A program made the translations under genes and the position numbers. DNA of 64,000 nt from Rhodospirillales bacterium (lineage in GTDB: Bacteria > Pseudomonadota > Alphaproteobacteria > Rhodospirillales > Shumkoniaceae): NCBI GenBank assembly GCA_018432935.1, contig JAHDSF010000011.1, positions 49,058 to 113,057 of the forward strand. The letters run 5' to 3'. This document shows positions 40,641 to 48,752 of the stretch, piece by piece; within the stretch, counting starts at the first letter, position 1; every line of letters starts with the position of its first letter. A model generated the notes under the pieces. The model worked only from the letters and a program-made list of their open reading frames with translations, was not told the DNA's origin and ran no database searches.

Positions 40641-41726
40641 TCAGCCGGGCCGATGACTACCCACTGCGCTTGTCCCGAAGGGCTTCGACGGCATCGCAAC
40701 GCCTTCAACCCGGTTGCGTAGATCGTCCAAACGATCACTCGGCACCGCCAGCACGTTCAACTGGCAGGGTAGATGGAAACGCTGTGCTGCCAAAAGGGGC
40801 ATCAATGCTAGAGTGGCGCGGCCGTCTAGGGTTTGAGACAACTCCTGCACGACAAAACTCGGTTCCCCCGCCACCCATCCTGCATGGAAGAAGCAGTAGC
40901 CACGCTCGGCAAACCAGTGGAATGGGTCGAGTGTCAGGGCGGGCCGGTCGCGGTGGAGCCAGTTCTCAAAAACAACATACGGCCGTGCCTGCTCGATAGT
41001 GACTTCGGCACCGCGTAAAACCTCTAGTTCATGATCCTCAGCGTCGATCTTGATCACGTCCGGTGGCGGCAGAGTTAGCGAGTCCATCGTCGTCATGCGA
41101 ATGGTGACGCCGCCCGCCTCGCCCAGGCGGGCGAGGCCGCTCTGGATACCATCGGAAAGCGCCATGGTGGCAGTGCCGATCGTGTCAGCCAAGGCCACGT
41201 CGTGACAGGTTATGCGATTTCCTAAGCCGGCCGAGCGAACCACTGCCTCCAGATCGGCAAAGGAGCTGGGGAATGGTTCGAAGGCGTGGACTTGCCCGTT
41301 GAAGCCGGGCCGGCTGGCAACCAACAGCGAATACCAGCCCCAATTGGACCCGACATCCACGAAACAGCCAACATCTGCCACTAGAAGGTCCAGCAAGGCA
41401 GAGGTTTCCGCCTCGTAGATTGGCTGGCTTTGCGGCTGGTATAGGGCGCCAAATTGTGTGTTGCGCGCATTGAACTCCACCTCACGCCGACCCTCCGGAA
41501 GGCTGACGCTAAACCGGCCGCGCCCCCCCACGCCCAGTGCGATAAGCAGCCGGAACAACTGCTTGGCGGGCTTACCGATGAAGCGCTTTGAAATGCGGCG
41601 ACGCGGCAAGAACGCGGCGCTGTGCAACCGGGACAGCAGGGGAAGAGCCTCGATCCGGAATGGAGTGCGCAACCTCACCTCCCGGCGGAGAACTTCGGCG
41701 GAAGACGAGGGGGTAAGGGTGTGCAT
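40641..41726 (-). CDS. FkbM-family methyltransferase
   Basis: A 361-residue SAM-dependent methyltransferase of the FkbM family, which O-methylates sugars or secondary metabolites. The SAM-binding motif I is FVDVGSNWGWYSLLVAS, followed by VHAFEPFPSSFADLE. The family signature VIKIDAEDHELEVLRGAE is intact. The C-terminal part (YVVFENWLHRDRPALTLDP) is typical. Its nearest partners are mobility genes, so it looks like cargo, perhaps modifying surface glycans. It is read toward the left att site. Confidence 0.85.
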   Translation of the reverse strand: MHTLTPSSSAEVLRREVRLRTPFRIEALPLLSRLHSAAFLPRRRISKRFIGKPAKQLFRLLIALGVGGRGRFSVSLPEGRREVEFNARNTQFGALYQPQSQPIYEAETSALLDLLVADVGCFVDVGSNWGWYSLLVASRPGFNGQVHAFEPFPSSFADLEAVVRSAGLGNRITCHDVALADTIGTATMALSDGIQSGLARLGEAGGVTIRMTTMDSLTLPPPDVIKIDAEDHELEVLRGAEVTIEQARPYVVFENWLHRDRPALTLDPFHWFAERGYCFFHAGWVAGEPSFVVQELSQTLDGRATLALMPLLAAQRFHLPCQLNVLAVPSDRLDDLRNRVEGVAMPSKPFGTSAVGSHRPG

Positions 41727-41973
41727 GTCAGGGCCTCGTGCCAGGAAGCAGGCACAATCTCTAACAGGCCGGGCCAGTCCTGTTCAACGAATTGCGGCGG
41801 CCCTCGCCTCCAAGGCGGCACTGCTCTCGCTCCTGAGCACGCGACAAGGCACACCCCTTGCCCCGCAGGACCGACGTTTATGGCGCAGCCATAAACATAG
41901 TCGGTTATGCTTCACTTTCCCCCTTCCCATCAGACCCGTCGACGATATCTGGATCCTTGGGAGGGCGATCCAG

Positions 41974-42792
41974 ATGTCCGCGCAGTTCATCCACCTCGAG
42001 ACCTACGCCCGCGTGTCGCCGCTCAAGGCGACTCAACGGCAGTGGACCATTCGGGAGATCCTCGATGAGGTCGCCCGGACGCCGGGACGGTGCCCTCACG
42101 TGTCAAAGCCAAGGACGCCCGCGGTCCTGTATGGCGCTCCGCTCAATACAGTGGCGGCCATCCTGGACGCGCGCACCGACGGAGCGACGGACGCCAAGGG
42201 ACGCAAGCTCCGGCGGGATGCCAAGATCCTCCTCGCCGGGGTCACCTCGTATCCGGTGACCTGCGATGCCCTCCGGGCGGCTGCTCGGCCCGCGGTGGAA
42301 GAATACCTGGCATGGCGCGAAGCGTCCTGCCGGTGGCTTCAAAAGAGATTTGGCGACGCCCTGGTGTCCATCGCCGAGCACGGAGGAGACGAGGCTCATC
42401 CACACCTCCATTTTCTCGCCATCCCCCACTTCCGGCTCGGCCAGCGCATGGAGGATTTCCACCCTGGCGTCCAGGCAAGGAACCGGACGGCTGGAGGAAA
42501 AGGCGAGAAGGACGCCGCCTACAAAGCGGCCATGAGCACCCTCCAATCGGAATTCTGGAATGATGTCAGCGCGGCGTTCGAGCACACGACCAAGAGCCGC
42601 GCGCCGCGCAAGCGATGGAAGTATCGGCAATGGAAAGAGATCAAGACCCACGTGGCCGGCCTGGAAAGCCAGGTCATCCGCCTTCACAGTGCACACGCCC
42701 GGCTCATGGAATGGACCGGACAGGACAAACCGACGTCCGATACCCCCGATCGACTGGAGGGGTTCGGCGAGCGAGGGGAACGGGACCGCTGA
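41974..42792 (+). CDS. MobV/Pre-like plasmid mobilisation relaxase, short
   Basis: A 272-residue protein with the MobV-type metal-binding histidine motif in LVSIAEHGGDEAHPHLHFLA and an N-terminal FIHLETYAR resembling the first MobV motif. A charged C-terminal half follows (APRKRWKYRQWKEIK) with a short coiled stretch. MobV relaxases nick an origin of transfer; full-length members are often longer, so this one may be shortened. GGGAGG lies nine bases before ATG 41974. It suggests the element is, or was, mobilisable. No origin of transfer was identified. Confidence 0.65.
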   Translation: MSAQFIHLETYARVSPLKATQRQWTIREILDEVARTPGRCPHVSKPRTPAVLYGAPLNTVAAILDARTDGATDAKGRKLRRDAKILLAGVTSYPVTCDALRAAARPAVEEYLAWREASCRWLQKRFGDALVSIAEHGGDEAHPHLHFLAIPHFRLGQRMEDFHPGVQARNRTAGGKGEKDAAYKAAMSTLQSEFWNDVSAAFEHTTKSRAPRKRWKYRQWKEIKTHVAGLESQVIRLHSAHARLMEWTGQDKPTSDTPDRLEGFGERGERDR

Positions 42793-43061
42793 ATTCGCCG
42801 CAGCGGTTCAAGGAGGCCGTCTGCGTCTACGTCGCCTCGGCCAAGCGCCTTCTGGCCACACCGAAATCCCTGATCGCGCTGACCGACTTCGACCTTGCCT
42901 TTCGCGACGCGATGCTCGCTGCCGCAGATGCCTACGGCCGGGACGCCGCGGTGTGCCTGAAGAACTTCGTCCGCGAGGCGTATGAAGACATCGACCCGCG
43001 CGCGGCGGCTGACTGCCTGAGAGCGGCGACGATCCTCAAGAAGGCCCGTTCGAGGAAGTGA
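42711..43061 (+). CDS. Small uncharacterised element protein
   Basis: A helical protein of up to 116 residues. The credible part begins at LNSPQRFKEAVCVYVASAKR and ends RAATILKKARSRK. The start is uncertain: ATG 42711 overlaps the MobV-like gene by 82 bases, while a non-standard CTG at 42789, one base before that gene's stop, has GAGGGGA upstream. It follows the MobV-like gene directly, so a mobilisation accessory role is possible. No family recognised. Confidence 0.5.
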   Translation: MDRTGQTDVRYPRSTGGVRRARGTGPLNSPQRFKEAVCVYVASAKRLLATPKSLIALTDFDLAFRDAMLAAADAYGRDAAVCLKNFVREAYEDIDPRAAADCLRAATILKKARSRK

Positions 43062-43074
43062 GGGCTGCGAAAGT

Positions 43075-43112
43075 GCTAAACTGCTAACGCTGGGAGACGT
43101 TAGCAGTTTAGC
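43075..43112. terminator. Bidirectional hairpin between convergent genes
   Basis: Perfect 15-bp arms, GCTAAACTGCTAACG (43075-43089) and its complement (43098-43112), with an 8-base loop. It lies between the convergent stops at 43061 and 43134, as expected for a shared terminator. Confidence 0.6.
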
Positions 43113-43133
43113 GGTTTAGCTGCCGACTGGTGG

Positions 43134-44774
43134 TCAAGCGACCGGGGTGTGATCGACCTCCCAAACGTCCTGGCGCTTGCGGCCGTTGACCACGGTTCCC
43201 GGCTTGGCGCGCCGCAGGCGGCCGTGGTTCACGAGGACTTCGACGATCCGCGCGGCGGTCTTCTTGTCGCGAATCGCATTGGGACCGCGCTGGTAGATGT
43301 CGGGCAAGGACACAAGCCGAAGGTCGTGCTCCAGCAGCCAGCGCTCCAGGTCGATCGCCAAGCGGATATCGCCATCGACCTGCTGGGCACCGAACAGGCG
43401 CAGCGCCTCGGCGGCATAGAAGTTCGCCATGGTGATGCCCGCCTCCATGTCCGCCTTCGTGAGGACGCGCTTGTCCGGATCCTCAAAGAGGGCCATGACG
43501 CCGGCCAGCCTGGTGGCGTGCTCGGGCAACTTGCCGGCAAGCCCCCTGATGGACTGCCATTCGCCGCCGGCGCCGAGCTTGCTCTCAACCTCGTCGTGGA
43601 AGTGGATCCAGACGTCCTCGGCTTCCTGCGAAAGGGCGACCTCCTTCGGATCCAGGACCCAGTCGGAAGCGTCCGAGAAGCGGCTCGGGATCCGCGCGAT
43701 CTCGCGGCAGCGATCTTCGAACTCCCGAAGCAGAGCCCAATCAGTCGGGTCGGGCTTCTTGAAGTAACGAGTTCCCGCAAGAGATTCCGGGGCCGCGATT
43801 AGGATTCGCGAGAGAAGCCCCTGGTCCGCCAACATCGGGTCGCTAAGAAAGGCGCTGGCGACGCTCAGCTGAACGAGCAGGTGCATCGACATCCGCCGTC
43901 CATGAAGATCGCTCTCGTCGGCGACGGCGCGAACGGTCTCGATCACGGAGCCGTCCCACAGGAGCGAGAGTCCTGCCGCGGTCCGTTTCCTGTTGTCCGC
44001 ACTCATCGAGTAGCCGGCCAGGAAGACCCCGCCTTCTTCGGAGAAGAGGCCGGCCGAGGGTCCTTTCTCGCGGAGAAATTTCAAGATGCCCTCGTAGGTG
44101 GCATCGGCGAAGAATGGCTTGGGGGAGATCGGCTTCATGGGCTGGGTCCCGAGCGTGGCAAGCTCTTCGTCGACATCCTCCCCATCGGCCTGACGGGCAG
44201 CGAGTTCGTCAAACCGCTTCTCCCAGGCGGCTTGGCGGGACCGCCACAACCGCAGCTGATCCGCATATTCACGACGGGCCGAAGCGGCGAGTTCGCGGAT
44301 GGCCCGAAGGGCCTTCTTATCGCACGCGCTCTTCCGTTCGCCTGTCGTGGCGATCGTGATCAGGAACAGGGCTGGCACGACTGTCTCCCCGAAGGGAGTG
44401 GCGACCGAGAACAACCGCTGCACGTCGAGGGCGGCGACGGACAGGACCGACTGGACGGCGATCGCGGGGGGCGCCTGGGTGAGCCGCTGAATGGCGAGCG
44501 CGGCATTGCGCAGAAGCCTCGGCAGTGCCTGCGCCGGGACGGGCGTCGGCTCCCCGAAGTCCCTGGTCAGGGGGTCGGGGCGGAGCGCGCCCGCTCCGCC
44601 GTGCCTCGGATCATCATCCCCCTCGTTGTCGTTGGCGGCGACCAGCGTGGTCACCTGCGCGACCTTGGTCGAGTAGATTTCCGGCGCCGGATCGGTTGCG
44701 TCGTGGTCGTTCGCCGCCACGGAAGCTTCTGAAACTTCGCGGACCGCGGCGTCTTTCGAAAGTTCGTCGCTCAT
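43134..44774 (-). CDS. DUF3987 (YfjI-like) protein
   Basis: A 546-residue protein of the DUF3987 family common on prophages and integrative elements. Its domain resembles replicative primase/helicase-associated proteins. Visible blocks are PALFLITIATTGERKSACDK (a P-loop-like GERKS), PFFADATYEGILKFLREKGP, LFSEEGGVFLAGYSMSADNR and RILIAAPESLAGTRYF. A C-terminal winged-helix-like part follows (PDIYQRGPNAIRDKKTAARI). ATG 44774 with AGGGGA upstream was chosen; the longer upstream frame is spurious. A role in element replication is plausible. Confidence 0.8.
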   Translation of the reverse strand: MSDELSKDAAVREVSEASVAANDHDATDPAPEIYSTKVAQVTTLVAANDNEGDDDPRHGGAGALRPDPLTRDFGEPTPVPAQALPRLLRNAALAIQRLTQAPPAIAVQSVLSVAALDVQRLFSVATPFGETVVPALFLITIATTGERKSACDKKALRAIRELAASARREYADQLRLWRSRQAAWEKRFDELAARQADGEDVDEELATLGTQPMKPISPKPFFADATYEGILKFLREKGPSAGLFSEEGGVFLAGYSMSADNRKRTAAGLSLLWDGSVIETVRAVADESDLHGRRMSMHLLVQLSVASAFLSDPMLADQGLLSRILIAAPESLAGTRYFKKPDPTDWALLREFEDRCREIARIPSRFSDASDWVLDPKEVALSQEAEDVWIHFHDEVESKLGAGGEWQSIRGLAGKLPEHATRLAGVMALFEDPDKRVLTKADMEAGITMANFYAAEALRLFGAQQVDGDIRLAIDLERWLLEHDLRLVSLPDIYQRGPNAIRDKKTAARIVEVLVNHGRLRRAKPGTVVNGRKRQDVWEVDHTPVA

Positions 44775-44985
44775 CTTGTATGTCCCCTGGCAGACCATCC
44801 TGCCTTGATCGGCAACGGCAGGACGCCGCGCCGAAAGCGATATGGGTCTCCAGGAAACGGACGAACAAAAAAACTTAGTCCGGGTTTCAAAAATCGCCGC
44901 CTCTCGCGAAACAGCTCGAAAACGCGAACCCAATATGGATGGGCGAGGCGCGATCGTGCGTCCGCGCGACACGGGGAAGCCCATC

Positions 44986-45192
44986 ATGAACCACTTCACC
45001 ACCGTCGGGGCCGGCGACGACACCGACCCGAACATCGCCTTGGACGCCGCGCTGAAAATCCTGGTTGGGATCCTGGCCCGCCAGACTGCCCAGGAGATCA
45101 TCAACGGGCCGCTCGAAAAGAGCGGCCTTCTCCTCCTGGGCGTCCTTCTGTCCTTCGGATTCGTGATCGTGTACCGTGTTTGTGTGAAGTAG
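44986..45192 (+). CDS. Small membrane protein upstream of the recombinase
   Basis: A 68-residue protein with one C-terminal membrane segment (LLLLGVLLSFGFVIVYRVCV) after an amphipathic stretch (IALDAALKILVGILARQTAQ). GGGGAAG precedes ATG 44986; in-frame ATGs at 44935 and 44842 are less likely. It ends nine bases before the recombinase start, so the two are probably co-transcribed. Function unknown. Confidence 0.5.
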   Translation: MNHFTTVGAGDDTDPNIALDAALKILVGILARQTAQEIINGPLEKSGLLLLGVLLSFGFVIVYRVCVK

Positions 45193-45201
45193 GAGTCACT
45201 C

Positions 45202-46902
45202 ATGCGCGCCGTCGTCTACGCTCGGTATTCGTCAGACCTCCAGCACGACGCTTCGATTGCCGATCAAGTCCGCGTCTGCACGGAATATGCGCAACAGACG
45301 CTCAACGCCGCCGTCGTCGCCACGTACGCGGACCCGGCAAAGAGCGGCGCCTCCGCCTTTCGGCCGGAGTTCCAGAAGATGATCGCCGATTCCGCGCGCG
45401 GGCGGTTCGAAGCCGTGCTGTGCGTTTCGATCGATCGCCTGGGCCGCCGCCTCGCCGACGTCGCGCACCTTCACGATGTGCTCTCGCATCGCCGGATTAG
45501 CCTGTATTCCCCGAGCCTCGGGCTTATCACGCCCATGCACATCGCCGTCTACGGCCTGATGGGGCAAGAACAGCTCCGGGTGATCTCCTCGCGCACCAAG
45601 TCGGGCCAAGCTGGACGGATCGAGAAGGGCAAGCTTGCGGGAGGACTGGCCTACGGGTATCGCGCGCTCCCTCCCGTCCAGGATGGAAAGGCGTGGTACG
45701 CCGGGGAACGGGAGATCATCCCCGAGCAGGCCGCGATCGTCCGACGCCTCATGGAAGAATTCGCGCGCGGCGAAAGCCCGATCGAGAGCGCCCGCCGCCT
45801 CAACCTCGAAAAGATCCCCGGTCCCCGGGGCGGCGAGTGGCGCGACACCGCCATTCGCGGCCACGATGACCGCGGCACCGGCATTCTCAACAACGAGCTC
45901 TACCTTGGTCGGCTGATCTGGAACAAGACGAGCTACGTCAAGGACCCGGAGACGGGCAAGCGTCAGCCGCGGCCGAATCCGCCGGAACAATGGATGGTCA
46001 CCGAGGTCCCGCACCTGAGGATTGTCGACGACGATCTCTGGACGAGGGTGAAGGCGCGCCAAAGGAAGATCAGCCAGCACTACGCGAAGGCCATCGAAGG
46101 GCACCGCACGAACGCGCTCAACGGGACTCATCGCGAGAAGTTCCTGCTGAGCGGCTTGCTCGTCTGCCCGGTCTGCGGCGGGGGCTACACGATCGTCGGA
46201 AAGGATCGATACGGCTGCGCCAACCGCAACCGCGGCAAGGGGACCTGCGCCAACGCGAAGACCATCAAGCGGCAGACGGTCGAGAGGCGGGTCCTCGCCG
46301 GCCTCAAGGACCGCCTCCTGGCCCCGGAACTCGTCCGCCAGTTCGTCCGGGAGGTCCGGGAGGAGGTCCGGCGCAAGCGCAAGAATGGCGACCAGCGTCG
46401 GTCCGAACTCGAGAAGCTGATCGCGAAGAAGGATTCTGAGATCGACGGCCTGTTCCGGGCGATCGAGCTGGGGAACGCGTCGGTGTCGATCAACCAGCGC
46501 CTGACCGAACGGGAAAACGAGAAGGCTGCTCTGGTCGAGGAGCTGGCCGCGTTGCAGGAGCCGGCCACGAACGTCGAGGCTCTGCCCAACCTGGCGGAGG
46601 TGTTTGCCGTCAAGGTCGCCAACCTGACCGCCGCCTTGGACGACCCCGATCTCCGTTCGGAGGCGCACCAGGCCCTTCGCACGGTCATCCAGAAGGTCGT
46701 CATCACTCCGGACGCCGACGCCCCTGACGGGATCCGCGTCGAGCTTCACGGCGTCCTCGCCGAGATCCTGGCCCTCTGCCATGGCCAGAAGCCCAGAAGC
46801 AAACTCCCGGCCTCTGTCGAGGCCGGGAGTCAACTGACAGTGGTTGCGGGGACGTGCATCACCCGTAACCATACTTCATCCCGCCTCCGCGCGTTCCTGT
46901 AG
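45202..46902 (+). CDS. Large serine recombinase (integrase)
   Basis: A 566-residue serine recombinase. The catalytic N-terminal domain has YARYSSDLQ (nucleophile Ser10) and SIDRLGRRLADVAHLHDVL. The recombinase domain has GLAYGYRAL, GTGILNNELYLGRLIWNK and PEQWMVTEVPHLRIVDDDLW. The zinc ribbon uses Cys322, Cys325, Cys339 and Cys349, and a coiled coil follows (about 380-440). It ends SQLTVVAGTCITRNH, where VVAGT is encoded by the right att repeat. This resembles the VAG-type tails of recombinases that read into tRNA-derived att sites. It should integrate and excise the element. Confidence 0.92.
   Translation: MRAVVYARYSSDLQHDASIADQVRVCTEYAQQTLNAAVVATYADPAKSGASAFRPEFQKMIADSARGRFEAVLCVSIDRLGRRLADVAHLHDVLSHRRISLYSPSLGLITPMHIAVYGLMGQEQLRVISSRTKSGQAGRIEKGKLAGGLAYGYRALPPVQDGKAWYAGEREIIPEQAAIVRRLMEEFARGESPIESARRLNLEKIPGPRGGEWRDTAIRGHDDRGTGILNNELYLGRLIWNKTSYVKDPETGKRQPRPNPPEQWMVTEVPHLRIVDDDLWTRVKARQRKISQHYAKAIEGHRTNALNGTHREKFLLSGLLVCPVCGGGYTIVGKDRYGCANRNRGKGTCANAKTIKRQTVERRVLAGLKDRLLAPELVRQFVREVREEVRRKRKNGDQRRSELEKLIAKKDSEIDGLFRAIELGNASVSINQRLTERENEKAALVEELAALQEPATNVEALPNLAEVFAVKVANLTAALDDPDLRSEAHQALRTVIQKVVITPDADAPDGIRVELHGVLAEILALCHGQKPRSKLPASVEAGSQLTVVAGTCITRNHTSSRLRAFL
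46803..46830. terminator. Hairpin beside the right att repeat, inside the recombinase 3' end
   Basis: ACTCCCGGCCTC (46803-46814) pairs perfectly with 46819-46830 across a 4-base loop, eleven bases before the right repeat. The order hairpin then TGGTTGCGGGGAC matches the left end, although the stem sequences differ. Confidence 0.55.
46841..46853. repeat. Candidate right attachment site core
   Basis: Second exact copy of TGGTTGCGGGGAC, lying within the last codons of the serine recombinase gene. See 40574-40586 for the left copy. Confidence 0.55.
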
Positions 46903-47548
46903 ACACTTCCATCAGAACACGACCTAGCGCGACCTGGTGTGGGCGCGTGCGCCTGCGACAGGCGAGCGTGCATGCGCAAACGGGCATGATGGATCAGCCA
47001 AAAAATCCAGCCATCGGAAAACGGTAATCTAGGTTATGAACACGGTGCTTCTTGCGTAGCAGCATGACAAACAAGGATTTTTTGATGAACCATAAAGGTA
47101 ATATTTAAGTAATATGATAGTTATCGAATTACCAAGATCGGAAGTTGTTGAGAGAGAAGAGGATATTCTTGAAAATCAATCACATAACCTGAAATCTTTT
47201 TTGGCATTACTTTAGGTAACTCACAAAGAGTTGCAAAAACATCCTTACTTTCCAATGCATTAATGCCGCCTTGGCTTGTGTAAAACCGATATTACCAGTT
47301 TCCGATGGTCAACATGGAAAGGGCTAGCACCCGTTTTCTGGACGTCTCGCCGCCCGATCTCGTGGTGCAGACCGCGTGCCGATTTCCGCAGAATGATCGA
47401 TGGGCCTGCAAGATGCTCGCGAGCCATGCACCCGCTCGGTTTTTCGGAGGCTCTGCAGCGCAAAAATCGAGGCACATTTAAGGCGCAGGCGTGGCGGGGG
47501 GAGATTGCGCCGCAGGGGCAGTTTTCGAAGGCCGAAAAAATGGCGTGG
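46903..47548. other. Gene-poor, AT-rich junction between the element and the prophage
   Basis: No well-supported gene. From about 46990 to 47285 the DNA is far richer in A and T than anything else in the window. It holds only a 33-codon frame at 47114-47215 (MIVIELPRSEVVEREEDI, continuing to LALL) with a weak, distant ribosome-binding site. From 47286 GC content returns, again without a recognisable gene. It may be the outer flank of either mobile element. Confidence 0.5.
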
Positions 47549-47571
47549 GGTGCCAAGGCGGGTTTCCAACC
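47549..47571. promoter_or_regulatory. Late-operon dyad motif, copy 1 (upstream of com)
   Basis: GGTGCCAAGGCGGG followed by TTTCCAACC resembles two stronger copies at 51569 and 57745. It is the least symmetrical of the three. It lies 165 bases before com. Confidence 0.35.
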
Positions 47572-47735
47572 GCGAAGAGGTTTGACAGGGCGCGAGGCCG
47601 CGTAGAGTTGGCGACGGCTCCTGAAAGCGGGGGCCGGGGCGGTGACACGCCCCGAACCGCCAGGTCAAGGCCTGACATGGAAACCCATCCCGCCTGCTGT
47701 GCACACAGCGCGGGTATCCGTATCAGGTGAACCAG

Positions 47736-48005
47736 ATGGAGTCCATCCGTTGCGGGAATTGCGGCCGCCTGCTGGCGCGGGCGGCCGATTTCCTGGCCAT
47801 CGAGATCAAGTGCCCGCGATGCGGCACACTGAACAGCGTGAGGGCCTCGAGCCCCGCACCAGAACGCCCTGGAGCGTCATCAATGGAGCAAGGGCGTCAT
47901 GAGCACCCGAACCATCCGGCCGTTGCGGCCGGTCGCCCCCTATGTCGGGGGGAAGCGCAACCTGGCTGCCGAGCTGGTCAGCCGTATCCAGCAGATTCCG
48001 CATGA
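47736..48005 (+). CDS. com: Com-like zinc-binding regulator
   Basis: An 89-residue protein whose first 40 residues match phage Mu Com: ESIRCGNCGRLLARA and EIKCPRCGTLN, giving a four-Cys zinc site (Cys6, Cys9, Cys26, Cys29). Mu Com is an RNA-binding protein that opens the mom start for translation. Here the frame overlaps the next gene, a DNA methylase, by 107 bases, the same overlapping layout as com-mom. ATG 47736 has AGGTGA upstream; GTG 47727 is possible. Translational control of the methylase is inferred by analogy. Confidence 0.8.
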   Translation: MESIRCGNCGRLLARAADFLAIEIKCPRCGTLNSVRASSPAPERPGASSMEQGRHEHPNHPAVAAGRPLCRGEAQPGCRAGQPYPADSA

Positions 48006-48696
48006 CCTTTACGCCGAAGCGTTCGTCGGCATGGGTGGCGTCTTCCTGCGCCGCTCCATGATCCCGGATGTCGAGGTCATCAATGACTACGGCCGCGACC
48101 TCGCGACCTTCTTCCGGGTGGTGCAGCGGCACTACGCGGCGTTCTTGGACATGCTGAAGTTCCAGTTGACCATGCGGACGGAGTTCGAGCGGCTTGCCGC
48201 CACCGACCCGGCCACCCTGACCGACATGGAAAGGGCCGCCCGCTTCCTGTTTCTGCAACGGACGGCCTTCGGCGGCAAGGTCAGCGGGCGCAATTTCGGG
48301 GTCGACTCGGCCAGCCCCGGGCGCTTCGACGTGACCAAGCTGGTCCCCCTGCTGGAAGAAGTCCACGCCCGCCTGTCCCGGGTGGTGATCGAGTGCCTGC
48401 CCTACGGCGACTTCCTGCGCCGCTACGATCGGCCGGGGGCGCTGTTCTACCTGGATCCGCCGTACTACGGCTGCGAGACCGATTACGGCCGCGACCTGTT
48501 CAGCCGCGACGACTTCGGCCGCCTGGCGGAAATCCTCGGCGGGCTGAAGGGGCGGTTCCTGCTGTCCCTGAACGATGTCGAGCCGGTGCGGGCGATCTTC
48601 GGCCGCTTCCGCATCGAGGCGGTACGAACCACTTACACGGTGGCCGGCGGGAGCCGCGCCAAGCCGGCGGGCGAGCTGATCATCAGCGGCGGCTAA
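47899..48696 (+). CDS. DNA N6-adenine methyltransferase (D12/Dam class)
   Basis: A 265-residue adenine methyltransferase. SAM motif I is VAPYVGGKRNLAAELV and catalytic motif IV is FYLDPPYYGCE. FVGMGGVFLRR and VINDYGRDLATFFRVV are typical of the D12 class. It probably modifies phage DNA and protects it from host restriction, the job Mom does in Mu with a different chemistry. It follows com in an overlapping frame and converges on the portal gene. The target sequence cannot be predicted here. Confidence 0.88.
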   Translation: MSTRTIRPLRPVAPYVGGKRNLAAELVSRIQQIPHDLYAEAFVGMGGVFLRRSMIPDVEVINDYGRDLATFFRVVQRHYAAFLDMLKFQLTMRTEFERLAATDPATLTDMERAARFLFLQRTAFGGKVSGRNFGVDSASPGRFDVTKLVPLLEEVHARLSRVVIECLPYGDFLRRYDRPGALFYLDPPYYGCETDYGRDLFSRDDFGRLAEILGGLKGRFLLSLNDVEPVRAIFGRFRIEAVRTTYTVAGGSRAKPAGELIISGG

Positions 48697-48701
48697 GAAA
48701 A

Positions 48702-48728
48702 CGGCCGCATCCGGGAAGGACGCGGCCG
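48702..48728. terminator. Hairpin between the methylase and portal genes
   Basis: CGGCCGCATCC (48702-48712) pairs with GGACGCGGCCG (48718-48728) with one mismatch and a 5-base loop. It lies between convergent stops and probably terminates both. Confidence 0.55.
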
Positions 48729-48752
48729 AGGGTGGGAGGAAGGGAAAGGTGG

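Larger units (their letters stand above)
40574..46853. mobile_element. Candidate integrative mobilisable element with serine recombinase
   Basis: About 6.3 kb bounded by the 13-bp repeat. It holds FkbM methyltransferase cargo, a MobV-like protein, a small unknown, a DUF3987 protein, a small membrane protein and a large serine recombinase whose 3' end carries the right repeat. A recombinase gene reading into its own att site in tRNA-like DNA is a known layout. Boundaries are inferred from the repeat and not proven. Confidence 0.55.

Noticed and set aside
44775..45203. N-terminal extension of the DUF3987 frame to 45203
   Set aside because: The added 143 residues are low-quality antisense of the small membrane protein gene and its leader; ATG 44774 has a good ribosome-binding site.
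47276..47605. 109-codon plus-strand frame between the AT-rich island and com
   Set aside because: No ribosome-binding site, no recognisable domain and composition unlike a protein; overlapping frames on the other strand are equally open.
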